NCBI GenBank assembly: GCA_947464365.1
Contig: CANHWS010000001.1
Location: 1 to 48,760, forward strand
Reading direction: 5' to 3'
From: Cytophagaceae bacterium
GTDB taxonomy: Bacteria; Bacteroidota; Bacteroidia; Cytophagales; Flexibacteraceae
Length of the DNA stretch: 48,760 bases
Positions 34,601-42,971 of this stretch are shown piece after piece. Position 1 is the first letter of the stretch; the number at the start of each line of letters is the position of its first letter. The notes beneath the pieces are model-generated. The model was not told the origin of the DNA. It did not search any database and saw nothing but the letters and a program-made list of their open reading frames with translations. Made by a program: the position numbers and the translations under genes.

Positions 34601-34872
34601 TCCTGACCAATGCATCCTTTATCCGGCTCCGCAACCTCACCTTGGGATATAACCTATCCACAACTTGGTGCAAAGCCCACGGCCTACAAGGCGGACGGGT
34701 GTTTATCAATGCCGAAAACCTCTGGACCTATGCACCACAATTTAAGGGCTGGGATCCTGAAGTTGTTGGTAACCTAGGAGCTGGCCAAGCTGGCAACGTC
34801 GGCCTCGGCACTACGTATTTTGATCTTCCGCAAGCAAGGACCTATATGCTGGGTCTATCTGTCACCTTCTAA
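31645..34872 (+). CDS. SusC/RagA family TonB-dependent transporter (first)
   Basis: SusC proteins import oligosaccharides across the outer membrane using TonB energy. The product has 1075 residues. A TTG at 31645 is the only start giving the Sec signal MKRSILFPVSKPYQYGF…QSMAQ; the next ATG cuts into the signal. A carboxypeptidase-D-like domain (~45-115: GVANAEIQFKGKSKGTISGA) is followed by the plug (FEGALQGRISGLQVTQ, LFVLDGVPL, DKIEVLKDGASQAMYGARGA, NGVILLTSKKG) and a 22-strand barrel ending LPQARTYMLGLSVTF. A Gly-rich stretch, GDGGGGIGNNYGY, sits inside the plug and is shared with the second SusC. It starts 24 bp after the first SusD, so it is co-transcribed with it. Confidence 0.96.
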   Translation: MKRSILFPVSKPYQYGFAVGILALLLAMMSQQSMAQYSRRDTTSITASGRVYLLPDTTVGVANAEIQFKGKSKGTISGADGSFSIKGYQQTDTTLLVTFAGYIPQEVRLGDITEGLSVRLVIEPDYQYLGIGRIRTDVSPYSIGTSGADAIKQHPANSFEGALQGRISGLQVTQSTGLTSAAVTTRLRGLVNVMGDAQPLFVLDGVPLVSGTNGDGGGGIGNNYGYNNSPLAEINAGDIDKIEVLKDGASQAMYGARGANGVILLTSKKGLAGKTRFNFNYNVGILQPTNTVKLANGSQYRQAVDKAYANSFGAAPVDNGSARYLVGGDSIFGFNTGLANGTNTNWLDKSLQTGSIQNASLSISGGSKRVSFFTSVDYRNEKGILKGTNQDRLSVRFNAENKATEFLTLGLRTQLSLSFGNYAPSGTDTSAGFGMAQSAALPIFPTNLPNGVTDPYNLSNTYFNPYRGTNGDLTTNNDFFRNQRNVFRNVGVIYASFDFLKHFNFRSEAGLDYYNNNDRTFRSGMLRLRNTLLPRGTFALTPTAVGTDARQLTYNAQLNNYLSYGQTFGNTEVSALVGNQYTNSYSSYNLAASERMPNEYSGLTSAGAIGFGLPTGGATGFAYNAWFGKATAIHNNKYVLTVSGRAESSSRFGKDNLWAFYPSVAAAWVISREDFMVGTNGWLSALKLRTSYGLTGNSMFENDISVGYWRGGPSYVDPATFVPGRSQFRLSNGQLTSDKITHFTAGFDAALLTDRVMISADFFVRQNTNALTAFPVAPSQGVINGYSYENKGKLSATGIEVTLTSQNVKTENFGWSTAFTLGYTTSRVNDLSGLNTAQSPAYGDVRLIEGYNYGTYYLARWAGTASSDDAQGRWKAGDELLLDRNGNQFRPTSVSQIDSARVLIDGKQTTPTVYGGLNNTLTFMGFDLGVYFTYSLGQSLLDYGAHRQSYVTGNSNLRESALEEANLYYNGNGKVDPLASRITDRFLTNASFIRLRNLTLGYNLSTTWCKAHGLQGGRVFINAENLWTYAPQFKGWDPEVVGNLGAGQAGNVGLGTTYFDLPQARTYMLGLSVTF

Positions 34873-34972
34873 TTACCCAGCACGACCCATGACATCTTTG
34901 CAAACACCACATTCAGTCAACGCTACAGTACCTGCTGGCATCACAACCGGCAATCACACGCTTCAGCAACTC

Positions 34973-37900
34973 ATGACAATGGCCCAAAAACTGCGCACCT
35001 GGACTACATTGCTAATTCTGGCCATGGTGAGCTACAGTGGATTGGTACAGGCACAGGCACCAGGCGCCCCTCGGGAGGTCACAGGTTACGTGTTTGACGC
35101 CAAAACCAAGGAGGATATTGTTGGCGCCACCATCATCATCAAGGAGCAACCGACAAAAGGCGCCGCCACTAACCTCGAAGGTAGGTTCAAACTCAAAGTT
35201 GGGCCAGAGGCCAAAACAATCATCGTAGGCTACATTGGCTATCGCAAAAAAGAGGTCCTGATCCCTGCCAATGGCGGCGAAGTCAAAGTGGCTCTTCAAG
35301 AAGATATCCAGAGCAAGGGGCCGATTGAGGTTGTGGCAACAGGTCTTGGCCAGGTCCAGAAAAAGAAACTTGACATTGGCTCAACAGAAAATATTGAGTT
35401 TAGCAAAGTGGCCGTTGGTAGCATCTCCAGCTTTGATGCTGGTCTGCAAGGTCAGGTAGCCGGTCTTCAGGTAACACAAGCCTCTGGTATGCCCGGGGGT
35501 GGTGTCACGATCAGGGTACGTGGTGTTGGCTCTATGTCTGCAGGTTCTGATCCGCTATACATCGTAGATGGCCTGCCGATCACAACAGGTGCAGGTGGTG
35601 ATGGTGGTGGTGGCATCGGCAACAACGTCGGCTACCAAGTCAACCCATTGGCTGATTTCAACACGAGTGACATCGAGAATATCACAGTACTGAAGGATGC
35701 GGCCGCTACAGCGCAGTATGGCTCTCGTGGTAGCAATGGCGTTGTAATTATCACGACAAAACGTGGCAAAAGCGGTAGGACCCAGTTCAACGCCGGCCTG
35801 ACCTTTGGTGTTTCGAACCCTACCAACCGAGTGGAAACACTTAATGGCGAGGAGTACCGTCGTGTGGTCAATCAAGCCTATAATAACAGCTTCCAATTCA
35901 GCCAATTTAACAGGAATAATCCTTCTACCAATCCAACTCCTGAGCGCCGATTTATTACGTTCCCTTATCTGGTTTCCTTAGACCCTAGCAACTACCAATA
36001 CACCAACACCAATTGGATGGACCAGCTGATGCGCAAGGACGCACCAATGATGGATCTGAACCTGAGCGGTAGTGGTGGTAGTGAGAAAACAACCTTCTAT
36101 GCTGGCCTCAGCTATCGGGACGAGAATGGTGTATTGAAAGGCAACCGTTTCCAACGCTTGGGTGGTCGGTTCACGGTTGATAACATCGTGAACGAGCGGC
36201 TCAAGGTGGGTGTTTCGACCTCGATTACCTTCACGCTCAACAACTTGGTGCCTTCCGGTCAGCCAGGATCAGGCGGAGCGCAAGGTGGATTTGGCACTGC
36301 CCAGTACCGCAGCCTGCCGATTATGCCGATTAACTATCCTGATAGCGTACCAATACGTGACCCCAACAATCCTGATATCATAACCAAAAACGAGCCCAAT
36401 CAGGCAAGTAATCAGTTTCCGTTTAATCCATTCTATAACGCCTACGGACAGTTTGCAGGTACCAATATTGCCCTTACAAGCAACCGCGACTATGCCTACA
36501 ACAACAGAGCGGTGTTCCGGAACATCAGTAATATCTATGCCGAGTATAACGTCTATAACACCATCAAGTTCCGGACGGAGAACGGTATTGACTATTACAA
36601 CCAAGTTGATCAGAGCTACCAAAGCAGGTTCCTGCGTGTCAGCTCTTTGGGTGGTAACCTATTGCCGACGGCAAGCATCAGTGACTCCAGGACCTACTTC
36701 GTGAACTTTAACACAAACAACTTCCTGACCAGCGACAACTACATCTTCAACGAAAACCACAACCTGAAGTCAAGCATAGGTACCAGCTTCCAACGGTCCG
36801 AAAGCTATAACAATAGCGTGAGTGGCGAGGGTCTTCCTAATGATGATAGTCGGTCGGTCTCGAGCGCACAACGTCTGCTGGACTTCAGCGGTAACGAAAG
36901 CCGCTTTGCCTTCATGTCCTTCTATGCCCAGACCAACTATCTGTACAAAGAAAAATATGTCGCTCAGGCCAGCTACCGTTATGACGGATCGTCAAGGTTC
37001 GGCAGCAACAACAAGTTTGGCGGGTTCTTTGGCCTTGGTGGTGCCTATATCATTAGCGAGGAAGAGTGGCTCAAGAAATACACTTGGCTCAGCCTCCTCA
37101 AGATCAAGGCAAGTTATGGTCAGACAGGCAACGCTAGCGGCCTAGGCAACTTCCAGAGCTATGGCCTTTACACCAGCGGTGCGGGGTATGCCCTCCAACC
37201 GGGTACCAGCCCATCAAGGTTCCAGAATGCTGACTTGAGCTGGGAACGCTCTGAAAAGCTCGATATCGGTATTGACTTCTCGTTTTTTAATGACCGCATC
37301 GAAGGTGGCATCACCTATTACAGCAGCATTAGCCGTGATATGCTTTTGGGTCTGCCAATTCCTGGCTCGAAAGGTCTAAATGACGGTAACTATATCCAGA
37401 ACGTTGGCCGTGTGTCCAACTCTGGTCTAGAGTTTAACGTCAGCACCAAGAACATCGTCAAGATGCGTAAGGCCGAAGGAGACGTTATTCCAAAGAACCT
37501 CTTCACTTGGAGTACTGACTTTAATATTTCGTCCAACGTGAACAAGATCCTTGACCTTGGTGGACTCAAACCCAACGAAATCACAGGATCCCTAGACTAT
37601 GGTAGCTATATCGGGGGCCAAGTGAGCACATTCTACCTCCCGGTATTTGCCGGTGTTGCTGAGTCCGACGATCCGAACGGTCGTTGGGTCCGTGGTGACG
37701 AATTGATCTACCGTGCTGAGCGCGATGCTAATGGCAACCTCACCGGTCGTGTGACGGACGAGCGAATCCGCCCAGGTATCAACCGTACTGGTCTGATTGA
37801 CTCCAACAGGGTGCCAGTATTCAACAAACCTGTGCAGCCATTGTTCTATGGCGGCATCACGAACAACTTCAAGGTCTATGACTTTGATATCAGCGTCTTG

Positions 37901-38404
37901 GTCACGTTCACCTACGGTAACTGGATCCTGGATGATGGCGAACGTCAGCAGTCTTATTTCAACGGTGCCAATAACTTACGGAGGAGTGCCCTCAATGCTT
38001 GGTCGCCTACCAATACAGGTAGTGACATCCCAAAAATCTACTATTCAAATGCGCCTGAAGTTTATGGACCGTCGAACACTGACCTCAGGAGCTATAACGT
38101 CAATGACCCTATGGCCTTCCGGAACTCGACACGATTCCTGCATGATGGGTCTTACGTAAGGCTCAAAACACTAACCATTGGCTATACCCTGCCTGGGGAC
38201 TATTGTCGCAAAGCAGGTTTGCGGAGTGCTCGTGTGTTCTTCAGCGGACAAAACCTGCTGACGTTCACCAAGTATCCTGGTTGGGACCCCGAAGTGGTGG
38301 GCAACCTCCAGAGCAATGCTGAGCGCAACCTTCAGCAGGGCAGAACTTCATTCGATTTTCCACAAGTGCGCAGTTACACCATTGGTGTCAACGTAGGCTT
38401 CTAA
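34973..38404 (+). CDS. SusC/RagA family TonB-dependent transporter (second)
   Basis: The product has 1143 residues from the ATG at 34973, which begins the signal peptide MTMAQKLRTWTTLLILAMVS ending VQAQ; the ORF extends upstream into the end of the first SusC gene, and ATGs at 34889 and 34979 are alternatives. A CarboxypepD_reg-like domain (REVTGYVFDAKTKEDIVGAT) precedes the plug (FDAGLQGQVAGLQVTQASG, LYIVDGLPITTG, ENITVLKDAAATAQYGSRGS, NGVVIITTKRG) and the barrel, ending FPQVRSYTIGVNVGF. It shares with the first SusC a Gly-rich plug insert (GDGGGGIGNNVGY) and GWDPEVVGNL near the end, so the two are paralogues. It is followed by its own SusD in the usual order. Confidence 0.96.
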   Translation: MTMAQKLRTWTTLLILAMVSYSGLVQAQAPGAPREVTGYVFDAKTKEDIVGATIIIKEQPTKGAATNLEGRFKLKVGPEAKTIIVGYIGYRKKEVLIPANGGEVKVALQEDIQSKGPIEVVATGLGQVQKKKLDIGSTENIEFSKVAVGSISSFDAGLQGQVAGLQVTQASGMPGGGVTIRVRGVGSMSAGSDPLYIVDGLPITTGAGGDGGGGIGNNVGYQVNPLADFNTSDIENITVLKDAAATAQYGSRGSNGVVIITTKRGKSGRTQFNAGLTFGVSNPTNRVETLNGEEYRRVVNQAYNNSFQFSQFNRNNPSTNPTPERRFITFPYLVSLDPSNYQYTNTNWMDQLMRKDAPMMDLNLSGSGGSEKTTFYAGLSYRDENGVLKGNRFQRLGGRFTVDNIVNERLKVGVSTSITFTLNNLVPSGQPGSGGAQGGFGTAQYRSLPIMPINYPDSVPIRDPNNPDIITKNEPNQASNQFPFNPFYNAYGQFAGTNIALTSNRDYAYNNRAVFRNISNIYAEYNVYNTIKFRTENGIDYYNQVDQSYQSRFLRVSSLGGNLLPTASISDSRTYFVNFNTNNFLTSDNYIFNENHNLKSSIGTSFQRSESYNNSVSGEGLPNDDSRSVSSAQRLLDFSGNESRFAFMSFYAQTNYLYKEKYVAQASYRYDGSSRFGSNNKFGGFFGLGGAYIISEEEWLKKYTWLSLLKIKASYGQTGNASGLGNFQSYGLYTSGAGYALQPGTSPSRFQNADLSWERSEKLDIGIDFSFFNDRIEGGITYYSSISRDMLLGLPIPGSKGLNDGNYIQNVGRVSNSGLEFNVSTKNIVKMRKAEGDVIPKNLFTWSTDFNISSNVNKILDLGGLKPNEITGSLDYGSYIGGQVSTFYLPVFAGVAESDDPNGRWVRGDELIYRAERDANGNLTGRVTDERIRPGINRTGLIDSNRVPVFNKPVQPLFYGGITNNFKVYDFDISVLVTFTYGNWILDDGERQQSYFNGANNLRRSALNAWSPTNTGSDIPKIYYSNAPEVYGPSNTDLRSYNVNDPMAFRNSTRFLHDGSYVRLKTLTIGYTLPGDYCRKAGLRSARVFFSGQNLLTFTKYPGWDPEVVGNLQSNAERNLQQGRTSFDFPQVRSYTIGVNVGF

Positions 38405-38487
38405 TCATTGCTATCCTCAGGACAACAGACCAGATGAATCAGACTAGCACCACAAGAAACCGCATCAGCACCCAGCCATCCTTAACC

Positions 38488-40212
38488 ATGCATACGATCA
38501 GGACCCTATTTGGCCGAACAAGCCTCTTGACTGGCCTTGCAGTCGGGCTTGCTGTCTTGTATGCTTGTAAAAGCCCACTAGACATCGAGCCTCCTTTTGA
38601 GGTGCCGACAGAGGAAGCCCTCAGCACCACCGAAAACCTCGAAAGTGCGCTCAACGGAGCCTACAATGCAGCAGTTAGCGGCGCGGCTTTGGGTGGCGGC
38701 CTGCGGCTTTTTCCGGACGTACTCAGTGACCATACTTCATCCAATATTTTTGCCGTCACCAGAGGTAATCTACCTGCCAACCTCCAGAACATGTACCGCC
38801 GGTTGCTTTTTGGTGTGGCAGACCCCACCTGGCGAAGCTGTTACCAAGCCATCAACCGTGCAAACAATATCCTTGCCGCCATCGACAAGGGCTATGTCAA
38901 GAACCAAGATGGGGTCTATGCTGCCAATGTGGGCCGTATCAGAGGTGAGGCTTTATTCTTGAGGGCAGTTATGCACTTCGAGCTTTGCCGTATGTACGGT
39001 ATCCAGTATGGTGAGCCAGGGTATGATGACCCGAACGGCCAGCGTGGCGTCATCATCAGCACCACCGCCAGCGAAAACAGAAATGGCGCCATCAGGAGCT
39101 CCACAAAAGAAGTCTATGATCAAGTACTTCAAGATCTACGTGCAGCTGCTACCCTAATGCCTGAAGAGCGTGGTGGAGTTGCTCCTGGCTTTTTGCCTGC
39201 CTATGGCGGGATAAAAGGTGGGCGTGCTACCAAAATGGCTGCCTATGCCTACCTATCACGGGTGTACTTCCAACAAGGGACCGATTTGGGTAATGACTCA
39301 GCGCTGCATTATATCAACCTAGTCTTACCAGCCCCCAACACCTTGGCCATCCGTGGTTTGTTGGATGACTACATCGCACCAAACGGTGTTAACCTAGCTG
39401 AAAACGACCCCAACTCGTTTAACCTGCGTGGGTTTGAGTCTGCCAAGGAGACGATCTTCCAGGTCGTGAATACTGTGGATGAGGCAACAGGAACATTTAA
39501 TACTAGCAACAACCTGATCACCAGCAGCTATGTCTGGTCCACAGCCAATGCACAGTTTCCTTCCTATTTCCTGACTAGCAAGCAGTTCTTCGATGACGCT
39601 GGATACAATATTGATGGTGGCGCTGACAAACGCTATTCCTTCTTCACCAAGCCATTGCCGACTGACTTATCTGGGGTCACTAGCTGCCCCCTGGACCGTT
39701 CAAACAGCAAAGTGGTAGGCAAGTATTTCTTCCGCTCCTTACCATCTCCATTTGACCCTACCATCGGTGTTGTCAACATTGTCGTGAATCGCCTGAGCGA
39801 GCTGATTATCACCCGGGCGGAGATCAATGCATACAGAGGCAACGTATCAGCTGCGCTTGAGGATGTTAATGCTTTGCGGCGCCGTGCCTTTGGTGTGCCC
39901 AATACCAGCACCTCTGTCGATATCCCATCCTCTTTGCCTGTTGCTGACATCGTCCGCAAGATCCGGCAAGAGCGTATCCGTGAGATGGCCTTCGAAGGTG
40001 ATCGCCTCTACAACATGCGTCGAATGGCACGTTTGTTTGAAAATGGGGTCCCTACTGGCCTTACCGAAACCCGTAACAACTTCCTGTTAACCAATACAGA
40101 CCGCACCCAATGTGAACGTGTGTTGGTTAACATCCATGTTAATGATCCCCAACTCTTGTTCCAGATACCTGACGCAGAACTCAGCAGCAACCCTAATATC
40201 CGTCGGAACTAA
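38488..40212 (+). CDS. SusD/RagB family outer-membrane lipoprotein (second)
   Basis: The product has 574 residues from the ATG at 38488; an in-frame ATG at 38434 would add 18 polar residues before the signal. The lipoprotein signal ends at Cys27 (AVLYACKSPLDIEP). SusD features: NLESALNGAYNAA near the N-terminus, RIRGEALFLRAVMHFELCRM, MAAYAYLSRVYFQQG, and the C-terminal RKIRQERIREMAFEGDRLYN then MRR. It ends PDAELSSNPNI, a common SusD finish. It partners the second SusC 83 bp upstream. Ligand unknown; in this context probably a plant-type oligosaccharide. Confidence 0.95.
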   Translation: MHTIRTLFGRTSLLTGLAVGLAVLYACKSPLDIEPPFEVPTEEALSTTENLESALNGAYNAAVSGAALGGGLRLFPDVLSDHTSSNIFAVTRGNLPANLQNMYRRLLFGVADPTWRSCYQAINRANNILAAIDKGYVKNQDGVYAANVGRIRGEALFLRAVMHFELCRMYGIQYGEPGYDDPNGQRGVIISTTASENRNGAIRSSTKEVYDQVLQDLRAAATLMPEERGGVAPGFLPAYGGIKGGRATKMAAYAYLSRVYFQQGTDLGNDSALHYINLVLPAPNTLAIRGLLDDYIAPNGVNLAENDPNSFNLRGFESAKETIFQVVNTVDEATGTFNTSNNLITSSYVWSTANAQFPSYFLTSKQFFDDAGYNIDGGADKRYSFFTKPLPTDLSGVTSCPLDRSNSKVVGKYFFRSLPSPFDPTIGVVNIVVNRLSELIITRAEINAYRGNVSAALEDVNALRRRAFGVPNTSTSVDIPSSLPVADIVRKIRQERIREMAFEGDRLYNMRRMARLFENGVPTGLTETRNNFLLTNTDRTQCERVLVNIHVNDPQLLFQIPDAELSSNPNIRRN

Positions 40213-40217
40213 ATATT

Positions 40218-40225
40218 TATCTTTG
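40218..40225 (+). promoter_or_regulatory. Candidate -7 element for the beta-helix gene
   Basis: TATCTTTG fits TAnnTTTG, directly after the SusD stop and 76 bp before the next ATG. No TTG at proper spacing is seen, so the gene may simply be part of the SusCD transcript. Confidence 0.35.
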
Positions 40226-40301
40226 TGCTAGCAACGCTTTAGTAAAAATGCCTGTCTTGCTAACAGCGCCACCTAACCAAAAACGCTTTCCCCACACGAC
40301 C

Positions 40302-42731
40302 ATGACCAAACGCTACTTTTTTCTGATCGCAGCCGCTCTGATGTTGTTCGCAACTAGCAGCTGGGCCCAGACCCCACCAACGGATAACGCCTATACCACC
40401 TTTTTGGCCAGTCGGAACCTACCAATTCCACAACCACATTGGACTGACTCCCTCAAATGGAACCGCACATTCAACATCCAGAACTATGCGCCCAAGGATA
40501 CATTGTTCAATAACGGACTGGTACGCCGCCAAAACTGGCTGTTTGCCTTCTATCGCGCACAAGACGATGCCGTCGCTGCTGGCGGTGGTGTGATCTACTT
40601 CCCTGCCCTTCCTATCCGTCGTGAAGATGGTTATGAAGGCACTGACTCCAGCTACTACTTTGGTGATGATATGCGCGTAAAAGCAAACGTCATTATTCGT
40701 GGTACCACACCCGCCCCTGATAGCTCGGATGCGCGGAATGCGAAGTTTAACATGCCAACTTTCTTTGAGTTCCCTTACTTCAACTTCATTGCTGGTGTAT
40801 CTCGTCCAGGTGGCACACCGAACAGCACTGCCTTTAAGAATATTATCAACTGGGATGGCAGCACCAACAACGTAGCCATCGTCAACGTGGATATCAACCG
40901 CGGCGGGATTTATTTCCAACCCAACTTTACCCCAGTCACCATTGGTGCCCAATCCACTCAATGGGCTGTGCCAGGTGTTTACAACATCTTGGTACTGTCT
41001 GTGCGTTCTAATAACGTTGTCGAGCCGTCACCAAACGTACCTAGCAACAACATCGATAGCTGGCACCGTTGGCCTTACCGTTTTTCGGCCAACGTCAACC
41101 TATTTGTGGACCGTAATGCCATCGTGACCAATTGCCGTATCAATGACCTTAACAACAACCTGAACCTCAGTCGCCTGATCGAGTCTGACAACTTCCAAGA
41201 GCCTGGCTACAAACCAAGCAACACGCCAGGTGGTCGCGTTTTGACAGGCAACGAAGCTGTTTTCAGATATACAGATCATTATGGTGTGATCATCAATAGG
41301 CTGAAGCGCCCTGTACGTTTTGCAACTGCATCAGGTTTCATAAATTACGCAACCGAGGCAGAAGAGCCATCCTTGTTCGCCAAAGGCAACATGGCCACAG
41401 ACAACTGGATCTTCAAAACACAACGTGTTGGTATCCATATTGGTGGTCGTGGCCTTGTTGCTAGCCGCAACACCATCGCCGATGACAGCGCTAAGGTCAG
41501 CTATGTGGACCCTACAGGAACGTCATACATCAATCCGAACAACCCGATCGTGACCTTCGAAAACCGTGGTATCGACTTCAACGGTTGGGATGCCCGTGTC
41601 CAGTATAATAACATTCAGGTTTATCGCACCATTTTGCAACCACTGAGCAGCATAGCCAGATCTGCAGATGGCGAAGGTTTCTATAGCCAAGGCCAAAGCG
41701 GGGTTAATCCACGCAACACCATGATCACCAACAACGTTATCCGGACAAGCCTTATTGGCCTTCAGAATGCGGTCAGTGGTGCCACCAAAAAGGGTGTTAA
41801 TGGCCTTACACTTGTCAACGAAGTTCAGAACCTAACCATCAAACATAATGACCTTGGTGGCACCCCGATTGAGCTCAACGCTGGTGCTGGCACGCTCAGC
41901 AACTGCGTGATCGATAGCAACACCAACGTCTATCAAATGACTTCAATCGGTAACAATGGCGGCCTACAGTGCTACATCACCAACAATACTGGGTTTGCTG
42001 GCAGCCTACCGCTTGGCCAAACACTAGCCAAAGTCATCCAACGAAATTGCCACGTTAGCCTCAATCCGAACCCTGCCACTCCGACTGTCAACAGCAATAC
42101 TGTTCTGACGCCTAACCAGTGCATTGCCATCACCAACGCTTTTGCTTGCCTCACACCAGCTCCATCAGCTAGTATGGCTGTCCCACGTCGTGATACGGTT
42201 GTAGCTCCTGCCTCTACAACCATTACCCTCATTGCTGATTTTGTAAACAACAACACTGGTGGTGGTGCTTGTGACATCGCAAACGTTGAGTTTTTTGCTG
42301 ATAACCAACTAATTGGTGTAGGGAACTTGGTCACATCAAGCCGTTACACTTTTGACTATACCTTGCCTGGCAACGGTGCTGTGGTCTATATTAGTGCCAA
42401 AGCTGACCTCACAGATGGTACCCAAAATTTCAAACTTGAGACCTCAGCAGTTCAGGTTAGCCAACTGGTCCTCAGCATTGACAACAAACTGACATTGGCT
42501 CCTATCAGCCTCTACCCGAACCCAACCAATGGCCAGTTTAGCCTTAAAATGGCAGGTGCTGACCTTGGCTATGACGTCCAGGTAACTGATGCCCTTGGAC
42601 GTGTTGTTTATACTGGCAAAACGATTGCCGAAGTTACCGACCTTAATCTAGCTGGTCTAAGCAAAGGCATCTACCGTGTTGCAGTGTCTAACAATGGCGC
42701 CCGTCAGGTTGCTAAACTCGCTATCCAATAA
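40302..42731 (+). CDS. T9SS-secreted right-handed beta-helix protein
   Basis: The product has 809 residues from the ATG at 40302; the ORF begins at 40248, but this start gives a clean signal, MTKRYFFLIAAALMLFATSS ending WAQ. The central ~550 residues look like a pectate-lyase-type beta-helix with repeated N-rich turns (VNLFVDRNAIVTNCRINDLN, MATDNWIFKTQRVGIHIGGR, ITNNVIRTSLIGLQNAVSGA, LTIKHNDLGGTPIEL). An early AVAAGGGVIYFPA resembles the pectate-lyase-3 start. A Big/Ig-like module follows (VANAP-like region ~640-730: TLIADFVNNNTG to VVYISAKADL). The T9SS type-A domain closes it: ISLYPNPTNGQFSLKM and LSKGIYRVAV. No catalytic set could be assigned. Placed last in the SusCD locus, it is a candidate surface lyase, hydrolase or glycan-binding protein. 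Confidence 0.8.
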   Translation: MTKRYFFLIAAALMLFATSSWAQTPPTDNAYTTFLASRNLPIPQPHWTDSLKWNRTFNIQNYAPKDTLFNNGLVRRQNWLFAFYRAQDDAVAAGGGVIYFPALPIRREDGYEGTDSSYYFGDDMRVKANVIIRGTTPAPDSSDARNAKFNMPTFFEFPYFNFIAGVSRPGGTPNSTAFKNIINWDGSTNNVAIVNVDINRGGIYFQPNFTPVTIGAQSTQWAVPGVYNILVLSVRSNNVVEPSPNVPSNNIDSWHRWPYRFSANVNLFVDRNAIVTNCRINDLNNNLNLSRLIESDNFQEPGYKPSNTPGGRVLTGNEAVFRYTDHYGVIINRLKRPVRFATASGFINYATEAEEPSLFAKGNMATDNWIFKTQRVGIHIGGRGLVASRNTIADDSAKVSYVDPTGTSYINPNNPIVTFENRGIDFNGWDARVQYNNIQVYRTILQPLSSIARSADGEGFYSQGQSGVNPRNTMITNNVIRTSLIGLQNAVSGATKKGVNGLTLVNEVQNLTIKHNDLGGTPIELNAGAGTLSNCVIDSNTNVYQMTSIGNNGGLQCYITNNTGFAGSLPLGQTLAKVIQRNCHVSLNPNPATPTVNSNTVLTPNQCIAITNAFACLTPAPSASMAVPRRDTVVAPASTTITLIADFVNNNTGGGACDIANVEFFADNQLIGVGNLVTSSRYTFDYTLPGNGAVVYISAKADLTDGTQNFKLETSAVQVSQLVLSIDNKLTLAPISLYPNPTNGQFSLKMAGADLGYDVQVTDALGRVVYTGKTIAEVTDLNLAGLSKGIYRVAVSNNGARQVAKLAIQ

Positions 42732-42779
42732 TTGGTAAACCTAATAGGACTAGCTTTCTAGCCTAGAGGTTCATCAACT

Positions 42780-42818
42780 AAAAAGCCATGCTTAACAGAT
42801 GTTAGTCATGGCTTTTTT
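42780..42818. terminator. Terminator after the SusCD locus
   Basis: AAAAGCCATG (42781-42790) pairs with CATGGCTTTT (42808-42817), with an inner TAAC/GTTA stem separated by a small mismatch; TTTTTT ends the 3' arm. It lies between convergent genes. Confidence 0.85.
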
Positions 42819-42971
42819 GATGTGCCTTAGGCAAGAAGGCATCGATAGTCAGGACTTAAGGCTGACCAAAATGGTTGGGCAATAGTTAGTACAGCCATCC
42901 ATCAGGAAATTCCTACCTATTAGGCTAGGTTCGTCCATGCCCTACTTGACACCGTTGCTTCGTAAGGGATA

